A DNA stretch of 64,000 nucleotides, from contig CAVYPX010000014.1 of assembly GCA_963770485.1 (NCBI GenBank), forward strand, positions 186,001-250,000, written 5' to 3'. This DNA comes from CAVVEC01 sp963770485. Lineage in GTDB: Bacteria; Acidobacteriota; Terriglobia; Terriglobales; Acidobacteriaceae. A program made the position numbers and the translations under genes. Shown piece by piece: positions 7,937 to 16,046 of this stretch. Numbering within the stretch: the stretch's first letter is position 1; the number at the start of each line of letters is the position of its first letter. A model generated the notes under the pieces. The model was not told the DNA's origin. It saw only the letters and a list, made by a program, of their open reading frames with translations, and searched no databases.

Positions 7937-9276
7937 TTTCCGGCTCCTGCCAGTGCCGGCTCGTGCTCCCGCGCAAACTGGAGGAGCATTTCGGCCAGGC
8001 CCGGCTTGGTAAGTTCTTCAACTTCATAGGTGACGCGCAGATTGGGTTTGTCGATCTTGATCACCCGCGCGAGGTCGATGGGGGTAGCAATCAGCACCAG
8101 ATCGCAGGGCGTGCGGTGGATGGTCTCCTCCAGTTCATGCCTTTGCATGGCACTGTAGCCCATCGCCGGTAGGAGGCTGGTCAGGTGCCGATAGCGCTCG
8201 TAGGTGCCACGAATCGATCCCACGGCATAGGGCCGAGGATCCACCAATTCCGCTGCGCCGCATTGCCGCGCCGCCACGACTCCCGCACCGTAGGGCATCT
8301 CGCCGTGCGTGAGTGTGGGACCATCCTCCACGACCAGCACGCGTTGTCCCTTTACCAGGCCCGGGAAGGCAACTGTGACCCGGCAGGCCATCTCGAAGAC
8401 CGCTGCTTTCGGATTGTTGACTCGTATGTTTTGGCGAACCGTTTCTATATCGCGCGGCTCGGCCGTATCCACCTTGTTGATTACGACCACGTCCGCTCGC
8501 CGCAGATTGACTTCCCCGGGAAAGTAGGACATTTCATGCCCGGGACGGTGCGGGTCAGCGACCACGATTTCCAGGTCGGAGGTGTAAAACGAAGTGTCGT
8601 TGTTGCCGCCGTCCCACAAGATGACGTCGGCCTCTTTCTCCGCCTGGCGCACGATCTTCTCGTAGTCCACGCCGGCGTAAACCACCGTCCCCTTGCGAAT
8701 GTGAGGCTCATACTCCTCGCGCTCCTCGATGGTGCACTGCTGCAAGTCAAGATCTGCCATTGTGGCGAAGCGCTGCACTGCCTGCGCCGCCAGGTCTCCG
8801 TAAGGCATGGGGTGGCGGATGACCACGGGCCTGCAACCGTGCTCGCGCAGTTGCGCCGCCACCAGCCGCGAGACCGGGCTCTTGCCGCATCCGGTTCGCA
8901 CCGCGCACACGGAAATCACCGGAACCGACGATTTCAGCTGGGTATGCTCGGTTCCCAGGAGCCAGAAGTCCGCCCCTGCCGCAATAGCCCGCGAAGCAAG
9001 GTGCATGAGGGTCGGATAGGCTACATCGCTATAGGAAAACAGGACCGTATCCACGCGGTTCTCAGCGATCAACCTCTCCAAGTCCTTCTCTTCAAAGATA
9101 GGAATGCCGTCTGGATACAACGGCCCGGCCAACTCCTGGGGATAACGGCGACCCGCAATATCGGGAATCTGAGTAGCAGTGAACGCTACCACCTGGTAGT
9201 CGGGATTGTTGCGAAATACAACGTTAAAGTTGTGGAAGTCCCTACCTGCTGCACCGAGGATTAAGACTTTCTTCAT
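7933..9276 (-). CDS. COG2403 predicted GTPase (annotated as cyclic 2,3-diphosphoglycerate synthetase-like)
   Basis: 447 residues. An amino-terminal nucleotide-binding fold opens with ILGAAGRDFHNFN (6-18). A P-loop-like TGCGKS follows at 128-133, the family signature WDGGNNDTSF at 221-230 and an NKVD guanine-specificity motif at 267-270. The archaeal relative makes cyclic 2,3-diphosphoglycerate; bacterial members such as this one have no established reaction to my knowledge. It is the first gene of the minus-strand carbamoyl cluster and overlaps argF by ATGA. That coupling suggests it acts on, or regulates, the same pathway (inference). The start at 9276 has a GGGGGGAA ribosome-like stretch. 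Confidence 0.85.
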   Translation of the reverse strand: MKKVLILGAAGRDFHNFNVVFRNNPDYQVVAFTATQIPDIAGRRYPQELAGPLYPDGIPIFEEKDLERLIAENRVDTVLFSYSDVAYPTLMHLASRAIAAGADFWLLGTEHTQLKSSVPVISVCAVRTGCGKSPVSRLVAAQLREHGCRPVVIRHPMPYGDLAAQAVQRFATMADLDLQQCTIEEREEYEPHIRKGTVVYAGVDYEKIVRQAEKEADVILWDGGNNDTSFYTSDLEIVVADPHRPGHEMSYFPGEVNLRRADVVVINKVDTAEPRDIETVRQNIRVNNPKAAVFEMACRVTVAFPGLVKGQRVLVVEDGPTLTHGEMPYGAGVVAARQCGAAELVDPRPYAVGSIRGTYERYRHLTSLLPAMGYSAMQRHELEETIHRTPCDLVLIATPIDLARVIKIDKPNLRVTYEVEELTKPGLAEMLLQFAREHEPALAGAGK

Positions 9277-9676
9277 GGCGTTCCCCCCGTTGAGATCTCT
9301 AACTTTCTATCTTCTCTTTTGGCGGGCTGGCGGGCTGTGCCGCATATCACATGCGGGTGTGACCTATGGACGGAAGACGGTGTGCAGGGCAGCGAATCGG
9401 CATTGGTCCGGAAACACTTGTGGCATAAAGTGACCTGTGGATTCGCGTCTTGTGACCGAAGTCACAGCGCAGTCCTTCGGCCAATCCCATAATGGAATGG
9501 TGGACATCGGCTCCGCCAGGGACGTGTCCGATGAAGCGCTACGAGCCAGGTTCCGGGTTTCGCACCACCATTCACACGGGCGCACCTTTGTCGTTTTCAA
9601 GACTCCTGGACGTTCGCCCCGGGACCTTTGACAGATCGCGCTTACCGATATGCGAGCCAGGCGAGGGGAGGGTTGT
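9277..9676. other. Divergent intergenic region
   Basis: A 400-base space between the minus-strand carbamoyl cluster and a plus-strand secreted protein. It holds a perfect TGTGA-N6-TCACA palindrome (listed separately) and otherwise no convincing gene. A 162-codon minus frame overlaps it but has a composition and frame phase expected of an antisense shadow. Confidence 0.6.
9451..9466. promoter_or_regulatory. Crp/Fnr-type operator palindrome
   Basis: TGTGACCGAAGTCACA is a perfect dyad with the TGTGA-N6-TCACA half-site spacing recognised by Crp-like regulators. It lies about 185 bases from the start codons of both divergent genes. A Crp/Fnr family gene is found 3.8 kb away at 13235-14029 and is a candidate ligand. 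Which gene is controlled is not known. Confidence 0.6.
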
Positions 9677-10000
9677 ATGAGGAAGGGAATTCTTCTATTT
9701 ATCGCTTTTGTCGTGGTGCAGCTGTGGGCAGTGGACAAGACTTTGATCACAGTAAAGGGCAGCTCCGTAAACAACGGCGTGGTCATCGTGGATGTTCGCG
9801 AGTCGGGCAAGCCGTACGAGTTGCAATGCAACAAGTCAGCCCCTAACTGCAATGTTCCGGAGCCCGGCAGCTACTGGATGGTCCGGCTTCCGCAAAACCA
9901 CGGGATGTACGATTGCAACGACGTCGATCTCTATCCCCAGTCGGTCGATCCGGAGAGCGATGAGAAGCTCCTAGGTGAGTACTGCCTGAATCAGAAGTAG
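9677..10000 (+). CDS. Small secreted hypothetical protein with four cysteines
   Basis: 107 residues from ATG 9677, chosen over an ATG 27 bases upstream because GGGGAGGG lies just before it and the protein then starts MRKGILLFIAFVVVQLWA, a clean signal peptide. The mature part has four cysteines (CNKSAPNC, MYDC, EYC) that could form two disulfides, and a PEPGSYW segment. I do not recognise a family. It ends 12 bases before the stop codon of the convergent histidine kinase. Confidence 0.7.
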   Translation: MRKGILLFIAFVVVQLWAVDKTLITVKGSSVNNGVVIVDVRESGKPYELQCNKSAPNCNVPEPGSYWMVRLPQNHGMYDCNDVDLYPQSVDPESDEKLLGEYCLNQK

Positions 10001-10012
10001 GGAAGGCCGTCT

Positions 10013-11755
10013 CTACGCGGCGGAAGTCAGTGGCACCTCGACGGTGACCTCCGTGCCCTGGCCCGATTGCGACTGAATCGACAAGGTTCCGTTTACGAGA
10101 TGGGCGCGCTCTTTCATGCCGACGATCCCAATGCTGACGCCGGCTTGCAGCCGGTTCGTGCTTACGCCCACCCCTTGATCCCTGACCGTGAGGCGAAGCA
10201 CATTCTCGACGACCTCTAGGGTGACGAAGACAGCCTGGGCTTTCGAGTGCTTGGAAACATTGCGCAGGCATTCCTGGAAAATGTGATAAACGCTGCTCGT
10301 AATCTCCCACGGTAGCGACGCAGGAACATCCTGGCTGGTGAACTCCGTCGCAATCCCGGAGCGCTGCTCAAATTCTTCGCAGTATTGCTCGAGGGCAGCC
10401 TCCAAGCCAATGTCATCGAGAATGGACGGATGTAACTGGTGGGAGATCCGGCGCACGCTCTCGGCGGCTTCTGCGGCGCGAAGCTGGAGGGGACGCAAAT
10501 CACCCACCAGCGCTTGCGCCGAGGGTTTGGTCGCGAGCTTCCCCAGATCCATGGCTAGATATGCCAGTTTCTGGCTCAGATCGTCGTGCAAGTCTCGGGC
10601 CACCCGGCGGCGCTCATCATCCTGCGCGGTCATGAGTCTGGCGGCAAGGCGGCGCAACTCTTCTCCCTGTCGTCGAATGGCTTCCTGATCCGCGCGGCGT
10701 TTGGAAATGTCGGTTACGAAGGCGACCCCGAGCGTGCCCTGCGCGGTTTCGATGTAGCCGAGACTGATCTCAGCGAAAAACTCGCTTCCATCTCTCCGTC
10801 GTCCCTGTAAGTCCAGCCCCAGGCCCATGGGCCGGCTTTGCGGACTCGAGAAGTACCGCTCCCGATGCGAAGCGTGCACCCCGCGCAGTTGCTCCGGGAC
10901 CAACAAATCGACGGATTGACCAAGCAACTCGCTGGGAGCGTAACCGAACATCGCGTGTGTGGCGGGATTGGCCATTACAATTTTTCCGCTCCGGTCCACG
11001 ATGAAAATTGCTTGCTCCGTCGTCTCGAACAGTGCATGAGCAGTGGACGCGCTCTCTTGCTGACCTTGTTGCGCCAGATTCCGCTGTCGCAATGCCCTGC
11101 GAACATCGAAGGGAGCCGAAAGCAAAGCAACCAACGCCAACAACGAAGCTGCCAGGGTAGCGATAAACCCATTACGGAGGTGAGTCTGGCGAAGCTGAGA
11201 GCGTTCCCGCAACAAGCGGTATTCTTTTGTTTCGATTTGCTGGCTGAGGTCACGGATCTGTCTCATCACGGTGCGGCCCTGGCCCGCCATCACGACCTGT
11301 TCCGCAGCCTCAAATCCGGAGTCTCTGCGCTGCTGCACCGCCTGGTTCAAGACCGCGACTCTCTGTGTGATCAGCTGTTCCAGATTCTGCAGTCTTTGTT
11401 GCTGTTCGGGATTATCTGCCGTAAGCTGCTGGAGCCTGGCCACCGTTTGAGCAATGTTGTCCGAGGCGGAGTGATATGGTTCGAGATACCCTGCATCGGC
11501 GGTGATGATGTAGCCTCGCTCAGCGGATTCGGCATCTTTCAGGTCCGACAACAGTTCCTGGTTGTTGCTGATTACCTCGCGGGTGTGGTCCACCCAATAG
11601 TCGGAGATGCTCACTTGCCGCAGGGTCGATGCGGCGATGAGGCCGATGGCCACCAGCATACCGAGTCCGATGGTCATCCAGAAGAGCGAGCGCTTCTCCA
11701 GGGCATCAGTCCCGAGGAACGAATGCGGGCTGCGCGGCGGTGTCACGGGATGCAA
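10013..11755 (-). CDS. Membrane sensor histidine kinase (CHASE3-PAS-HisKA_3-HATPase)
   Basis: About 580 residues if TTG 11755 is the start; it sits 6 bases after GGGGAGG. A transmembrane helix at about 24-45 is followed by a CHASE3-like periplasmic domain (DLKDAESAERGYIIT) and a second helix near 200-215. Then come a PAS domain (IFIVDRSGKIVMANPAT), a HisKA_3 dimerisation domain with the phospho-acceptor histidine at about 390 in RRRVARDLHDDLSQ, and an HATPase with ECLRNVSKHS and DQGVGVS. This is the NarX/DegS type that phosphorylates NarL-like regulators. It is divergent from just such a regulator at 11864, its likely partner. The signal sensed is unknown. Confidence 0.92.
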   Translation of the reverse strand: MHPVTPPRSPHSFLGTDALEKRSLFWMTIGLGMLVAIGLIAASTLRQVSISDYWVDHTREVISNNQELLSDLKDAESAERGYIITADAGYLEPYHSASDNIAQTVARLQQLTADNPEQQQRLQNLEQLITQRVAVLNQAVQQRRDSGFEAAEQVVMAGQGRTVMRQIRDLSQQIETKEYRLLRERSQLRQTHLRNGFIATLAASLLALVALLSAPFDVRRALRQRNLAQQGQQESASTAHALFETTEQAIFIVDRSGKIVMANPATHAMFGYAPSELLGQSVDLLVPEQLRGVHASHRERYFSSPQSRPMGLGLDLQGRRRDGSEFFAEISLGYIETAQGTLGVAFVTDISKRRADQEAIRRQGEELRRLAARLMTAQDDERRRVARDLHDDLSQKLAYLAMDLGKLATKPSAQALVGDLRPLQLRAAEAAESVRRISHQLHPSILDDIGLEAALEQYCEEFEQRSGIATEFTSQDVPASLPWEITSSVYHIFQECLRNVSKHSKAQAVFVTLEVVENVLRLTVRDQGVGVSTNRLQAGVSIGIVGMKERAHLVNGTLSIQSQSGQGTEVTVEVPLTSAA

Positions 11756-11863
11756 GCAGGACCTCCCCAAGTCACTGGCAGGCTTGCAAGATCATATACC
11801 ATGCGGGGTGCGGCATTTACAATTAAGTCGCTGGCCTGTGGGGGCGAACGGACTCAGAAGCTC

Positions 11864-12502
11864 ATGAAAGTGCGCGTACTGTTGGGCGACGACCATGCAC
11901 TCATACTCGACGGCCTTCGTGCGGCCTTGCAGCAGCAATATGAGATCGTGGGATTAGCCAAAGATGGCAGGGCTTTGTTAACCGCTGCTGAGCGACTGAA
12001 GCCTGATCTGGTGGTTCTCGACATCAGCATGCCGTTGCTCAATGGTTTTGAGTCGGCCAAGCAGATCAAGAAGATTCTGCCGTCCGCCAAGCTGATATTC
12101 CTGAGCCAGCACCTCAATCCCGCTTACCTGAAACAGGCGCTCCGGCTGGGCGCTTCCGGCTATGTGCTCAAGTCGGGGGCAACGGAAGAATTGCAACAGG
12201 CAATCAGCGCGGTGCTTCGGGGGAAAACCTACATTACGCCGGCCTTCGGCGAAGAAGTGATCGCCCGCCTGTGGAATCGCTCGGGAGAAATCAATAAGGA
12301 ATCGGAAGACCTCACCGACCGGCAGCGCGAGATTCTGCAGTTGATCATCGAGGGGCGGGGGAACAAGGAGATTGCCGACATCCTCCATCTCTCGGTGAAG
12401 ACCATCGAGTTCCATCGTGCCCGCATCATGCTCAAGCTCGGCGTCAAAACCGTCGCCGAACTCACCAAAGCTGCCCTCCAGCGAGGCCTGATCCCTAGCT
12501 GA
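11864..12502 (+). CDS. NarL/FixJ-family response regulator
   Basis: 212 residues. The receiver domain has acidic residues at 9-10, the phospho-acceptor Asp53 in VVLDISMP and the conserved lysine in GYVLKSGA. A LuxR-type helix-turn-helix follows (LTDRQREILQLIIEGRGNKE, then SVKTIEFHRARIMLKLG). The open frame extends far upstream through the antisense of the kinase; ATG 11864 is chosen because homology begins there. It is divergent from the histidine kinase, separated by 108 bases that must hold both promoters. An 18-bp dyad begins three bases after its stop codon, and it is the most likely binder of that dyad (inference). Confidence 0.93.
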   Translation: MKVRVLLGDDHALILDGLRAALQQQYEIVGLAKDGRALLTAAERLKPDLVVLDISMPLLNGFESAKQIKKILPSAKLIFLSQHLNPAYLKQALRLGASGYVLKSGATEELQQAISAVLRGKTYITPAFGEEVIARLWNRSGEINKESEDLTDRQREILQLIIEGRGNKEIADILHLSVKTIEFHRARIMLKLGVKTVAELTKAALQRGLIPS

Positions 12503-12505
12503 AAA

Positions 12506-12523
12506 ACTAGGGGAAACCCTAGT
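12506..12523. promoter_or_regulatory. 18-bp dyad ACTAGG-N6-CCTAGT, site 1
   Basis: ACTAGGGGAAACCCTAGT. A further CCCTAG half-site lies at 12493-12498. There is no T-run on either side, so it is unlikely to be an intrinsic terminator. It lies 138 bases ahead of the receiver-only gene. An identical half-site arrangement recurs at 13137. Confidence 0.6.
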
Positions 12524-12660
12524 CGTATCCTCGCTCCGATATTTGTACATTGGTTGCGGAAGGAAGCAGGTGTGATGGTACACCGCCCAGTCTTGGTCCT
12601 ATGCATGCAGAAGTAGTAGAGCAATCCGCTCTGTCCGAGTCCAAAATCAGAGGAGACGTC

Positions 12661-13056
12661 GTGGCCCGCAAACGCATTCTCCTGGCCGATGATCATGTCG
12701 AGATGCTCGAAGAGATTCGAGCCCTGCTCACCAACGACTATGAGATCGTGGGCGCAGTAGAAAACGGCGAGGAGTTGGTAAAAGCTGCGCAGGAGATGAA
12801 GCCCGATGTGATCGTTTCCGACATCAGCATGCCGGTTATGACCGGTTTTGAGGCAGCGGCAAAGATTCGCGGCCTGGGCCTGGCCGCCAAGATCATCTTC
12901 CTCACCGTTCAATCCTCAGCGGCATACGTAAAGAAGGCTCGTGCCTTGGGCGCCGACGGTTATGTCCTGAAGGTCTATACCAACGAGCAGTTGCCGCTTG
13001 CCGTCTCTAACGTCCTCATGGGGAATCCCTACGTTTCTCCCCAACTGAAGTCATAG
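12661..13056 (+). CDS. Receiver-only response regulator
   Basis: 131 residues from GTG 12661, which has AGAGGAGA about 6 bases before it; ATG 12601 would add 20 residues. The protein starts RKRILLADDHVEML and carries the phospho-acceptor Asp54 in IVSDISMP and GYVLKVYT. It ends where an output domain would begin, so it may be a phosphate sink, a CheY-like effector, or a partner swapping phosphate with the neighbouring kinase. Strong sequence resemblance to the receiver of the upstream NarL-type regulator suggests duplication followed by loss of the DNA-binding domain. Confidence 0.9.
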   Translation: MARKRILLADDHVEMLEEIRALLTNDYEIVGAVENGEELVKAAQEMKPDVIVSDISMPVMTGFEAAAKIRGLGLAAKIIFLTVQSSAAYVKKARALGADGYVLKVYTNEQLPLAVSNVLMGNPYVSPQLKS

Positions 13057-13136
13057 CCAGCAGCGAGTAGCGAGTAGCCAGCAGCTAGTAGCTGGATTAA
13101 TCGGCACTCTCTTGGCCGGCCATGTCCTTCCCAAGG

Positions 13137-13154
13137 ACTAGGGATTCACCTAGT
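13137..13154. promoter_or_regulatory. 18-bp dyad ACTAGG-N6-CCTAGT, site 2
   Basis: ACTAGGGATTCACCTAGT. Half-sites and spacing are identical to the dyad at 12506-12523, while the central six bases differ. That pattern is expected of a protein-binding site rather than a copied repeat. It lies 80 bases before the Crp/Fnr start codon. Confidence 0.6.
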
Positions 13155-13234
13155 AGGCAGCCTGCAGCGAACTGGGTAAAGTGGCTTCATAGTCAAGTGG
13201 GGTAGCAAAACTTCTCGTAAAGGAAATCAAATTT

Positions 13235-14029
13235 ATGCTGAGTTCAATCGTTACCGCGCCAACCCGACCGGAAAGACTGCCATTCGCCTCTTACACCGAG
13301 CGGATGCACACTGCACACTCACCCTACGGTTTGCCGATTGTCGACAACTGCCTCACCTGCAAAATGCGCAACAGCAGCTTCTTTTGTGGGCTTTCCTCCG
13401 CATCGATTGAGGCGCTGGACCAGATCAAACACGCGACCTGTTATCCGGAAGGTTCGGTGGTCTTTCTCGAAGGGCAGACGGCGCGCGGCGTCTACATCCT
13501 TTGCCAGGGGCGGGTAAAGTTGCTGACCACCAACGCTGACGGCAAAAGCCTGATCCTCAAGATTGCCCAACCCGGCGAGATTCTGGGCTTGCACTCCACC
13601 GTCACCGGCAAACCGCATGAAGTGACGGTGGAAACCCTGCAACCGTGCCAGTTGACGTTCATTCGTCGCGAAGACTTCCTTAAATTCCTGAATGAGCACG
13701 GCGACGCTTGCCTGCACGCGGCGGAGCACCTGGCCCGCGATTGTCAGTCCGCCTACGATGTGATTCGCTCCATCGGCCTGTGTCATTCCGTATCCGAAAA
13801 GCTGGCGCGGCTGTTGCTGCAATGGTCCGTCGATGGGCGGGTGAGCGACGGCGTAATCCGGATGAAACTGGCGCTGACCCATGAAGAAATGGCGCAGCTG
13901 ATTGGCACTACGCGGGAGACGGTGACTCGCACCTTCAGCGAATTCAGAAAAAAGCATTTGCTGGAGCTGACCGGATCGACCCTGATCATAAGAAATAAAG
14001 CTGCGCTGGAAAAAATGGTCATGTCCTAA
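13235..14029 (+). CDS. Crp/Fnr-family transcription regulator with N-terminal cysteine cluster
   Basis: 264 residues. A cysteine-bearing leader (C39, C42, C51, C69) precedes a cyclic-nucleotide-binding-type beta barrel (about 55-165, with PEGSVVFLEGQ and GRVKLL). A Crp-type helix-turn-helix follows in LTHEEMAQLIGTTRETVTRT. FNR proteins bind a 4Fe-4S cluster through similarly placed cysteines, so oxygen or redox sensing is possible, but the spacing C-x2-C-x8-C differs from E. coli FNR. It follows the two-component genes on the same strand. A dyad at 13137 suggests that it is controlled by the NarL-type regulator. Confidence 0.9.
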   Translation: MLSSIVTAPTRPERLPFASYTERMHTAHSPYGLPIVDNCLTCKMRNSSFFCGLSSASIEALDQIKHATCYPEGSVVFLEGQTARGVYILCQGRVKLLTTNADGKSLILKIAQPGEILGLHSTVTGKPHEVTVETLQPCQLTFIRREDFLKFLNEHGDACLHAAEHLARDCQSAYDVIRSIGLCHSVSEKLARLLLQWSVDGRVSDGVIRMKLALTHEEMAQLIGTTRETVTRTFSEFRKKHLLELTGSTLIIRNKAALEKMVMS

Positions 14030-14181
14030 GGGCTCCCGTTGTTGTATGGGGAAGCGATACACGGGAATGGCCCGGCTCCAGCCGTGCCGCCAGGGGCCGC
14101 AACGGGTTCGGGCTTTCACCCGCTGAGGGTGCTCGCTCTACACCATCATGAGAACCGCTAGCCAGAACGGAGATTTTTGCT

Positions 14182-14478
14182 ATGTACAGTGCGCGTCGGA
14201 GAGAAAGCGATAAAGCAGACGAGAAGGGAATGCGGCCCAGATGGAAACCGCAAGCCGGTATCACAGCCGCGGGCACGATTTGCCCTGTTCCGGGCTGCGG
14301 CACGCTGGTTATAACCTACGAGCCGGCCGTAAGCATCTATGAGGTCACGCACAGACGCCGCCCCAGCCGGGAGTTTATATGCTCAGGCTGCGGCGCTGAA
14401 TTTATGGCGCCAGAAAAGGACTTGGTTTTTGAATCGGTACCGAGGGATTGGTTGTTGGCGGAAATCTGTCACGCCTAG
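14182..14478 (+). CDS. Small zinc-ribbon hypothetical protein
   Basis: 98 residues. It has two cysteine pairs, CPVPGC and CSGC, separated by about 35 residues with an aromatic-rich strand pattern. This is a classic zinc ribbon. The amino end is basic. No known family was recognised. It lies downstream of the Crp/Fnr gene on the same strand. Confidence 0.65.
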   Translation: MYSARRRESDKADEKGMRPRWKPQAGITAAGTICPVPGCGTLVITYEPAVSIYEVTHRRRPSREFICSGCGAEFMAPEKDLVFESVPRDWLLAEICHA

Positions 14479-14965
14479 CCTGGATTAATTCATGAGACCA
14501 TGAAAGACCATCACAGGGAAGATGGTGAGAATTCCCCGCGGCATTTGCGCAGGGAATTTACGCAATAGGGGTTCTTCGACTGCGTTGGCGCGCGCTTGGT
14601 GCGCACCAACTTCGCTCAGAATGACACCTGCGGGGAATTGAACACAGCAGGAATTTACGACGGGAAGGGCACGAGTTCACTCGTGTTGGTCGAACCAGGG
14701 AAACCGACCGCTTGAGTGGGCAGCCTGCCTCCCCGACGAGCGGGGAGTGGGATGCGGCAATCATGGGAGCAGGAACCGAAGAGATGGGTGGTGAGACCTT
14801 GCGTTCACCGCAGGATTACCAGAGCACGAGCCTTGGTCGGCGAAGTCAAAACCTTTTCCGCGAGACAAAATGGCGCTTCCAACACCGCCCGCCTCGAATC
14901 AGGCCAGCCTAGGTGCTAGAATTGATCGTTTCGGTGTGCGATCTCGAACTCATTGGGGGGCGTTC
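14479..14965. other. Gene-free region before threonine dehydrogenase
   Basis: 487 bases without a supportable gene. It contains degenerate CTCAGAATGACA-type words common in the spaces of related genomes and an imperfect palindrome around TTGGCGCGCGCTTGGTGCG (14584-14610). A TAGAAT hexamer at 14917-14922 might be the -10 of the downstream gene. Confidence 0.5.
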
Positions 14966-16018
14966 ATGCCCAATACCATGCTGGCAGTCGTGAAACCGGA
15001 AGCCGCGCCCGGTGCGGAAGTGCGCGAGGTCAAAATTCCCGCCTTCGGGCGCACGGATGTTCTGGTCAAGGTCAAGGTCGCCTCCATTTGTGGCACCGAC
15101 CTCCACATTTACGACTGGGACCGCTGGGCGCAGAATCGAATTCATCCGCCACTCATCCCAGGGCACGAGTTCTGCGGCGAGGTGGTAGCGTACGGCGATG
15201 AAGTCACCAGCGTCAAGGAAGGTGATTTCGTTTCCGCCGAAATGCACGTGGCCTGCGGCAAGTGCCTGCAATGCCGCACCGGCGAAGCACACATTTGCCA
15301 GAACGTGAAGATCATCGGCGTGGACGCCGACGGTGCATTCGCGGAATACGTGGTCATTCCGGAATCCAACATCTGGAAGCTCGATCCGGCAATCCCCCTA
15401 GAGTACGCGTCCATCCTCGACCCGCTGGGCAATGCTGTTCATACGGTGCTCGCCGGTGAGATTGCGGCCAAGACCGTGGCCATTACCGGCGCCGGTCCCA
15501 TCGGGCTGTTCTCGATCGCAGTGGCGCGAGCGGTGGGTGCGGCACAAGTTTTCGCGATCGAAGTGAATGAGCACCGGCGCCAGATCGCAAAACAAATGAA
15601 AGCCGATCTCACCATCGATCCGTCGAAGGAAGATGCCACTGCCATCATCATGGAGCGAACCGGCGGCCTGGGCGTCGACGTCGTGCTCGAAATGGCTGGC
15701 CATCCCGATGCCATTCGAACAGCCTTCGACATCGTGCGGCGTGGCGGACGCATTTCCCTGCTCGGTCTCACCTCCAAGCCCATCTCCCTCAACTTCTCCG
15801 AAGACATCATTTTTAAGGGCATCACCATCCAGGGGATCAACGGGCGGCGCATGTATCAGACTTGGTATCAGATGACGGCGCTGCTTAAGAATGGCAAACT
15901 GGATCTGCATCCGGTGATCACGGACCGCATCGCCATGAAGGATTTTTCCAAGGCCATGGCGCGCCTGAAAACCGGGGAAGCGAGCAAGATTCTGGTGTAT
16001 CCCAACGGAACGAAGTGA
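14966..16018 (+). CDS. tdh: L-threonine 3-dehydrogenase (zinc-containing MDR family)
   Basis: 350 residues from ATG 14966, which has GGGGGG upstream. Catalytic zinc ligands are visible as C42 (SICGTDLHIYDWD), H67 and E68 (GHEFCGEVV). The structural zinc cysteines are C97, C100, C103 and C111. The NAD-binding motif is ITGAGPIG and the tail pattern matches bacterial Tdh. The enzyme oxidises threonine to 2-amino-3-ketobutyrate. The usual partner Kbl is not adjacent. Other sorbitol/threonine-type MDR enzymes are similar, but the DLHIYDWD motif is typical of Tdh. Confidence 0.93.
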   Translation: MPNTMLAVVKPEAAPGAEVREVKIPAFGRTDVLVKVKVASICGTDLHIYDWDRWAQNRIHPPLIPGHEFCGEVVAYGDEVTSVKEGDFVSAEMHVACGKCLQCRTGEAHICQNVKIIGVDADGAFAEYVVIPESNIWKLDPAIPLEYASILDPLGNAVHTVLAGEIAAKTVAITGAGPIGLFSIAVARAVGAAQVFAIEVNEHRRQIAKQMKADLTIDPSKEDATAIIMERTGGLGVDVVLEMAGHPDAIRTAFDIVRRGGRISLLGLTSKPISLNFSEDIIFKGITIQGINGRRMYQTWYQMTALLKNGKLDLHPVITDRIAMKDFSKAMARLKTGEASKILVYPNGTK

Positions 16019-16046
16019 CGGCGCTGCACTCGATTTTGTCCGGGCT

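Noticed and set aside
8185..9264. 359-codon plus-strand open frame
   Set aside because: Antisense to the COG2403 gene with no recognisable motif.
9364..9852. 162-codon minus-strand frame
   Set aside because: Overlaps the secreted small protein antisense and covers the Crp-like palindrome; no signal or domain.
10838..11863. Long upstream extension of the NarL-type regulator
   Set aside because: It runs through the antisense of the histidine kinase; homology begins at ATG 11864.
12506..12523. Intrinsic terminator for the NarL-type gene
   Set aside because: The stem has no following T-run, and the same half-sites recur at 13137 in front of another gene, so an operator is more likely.
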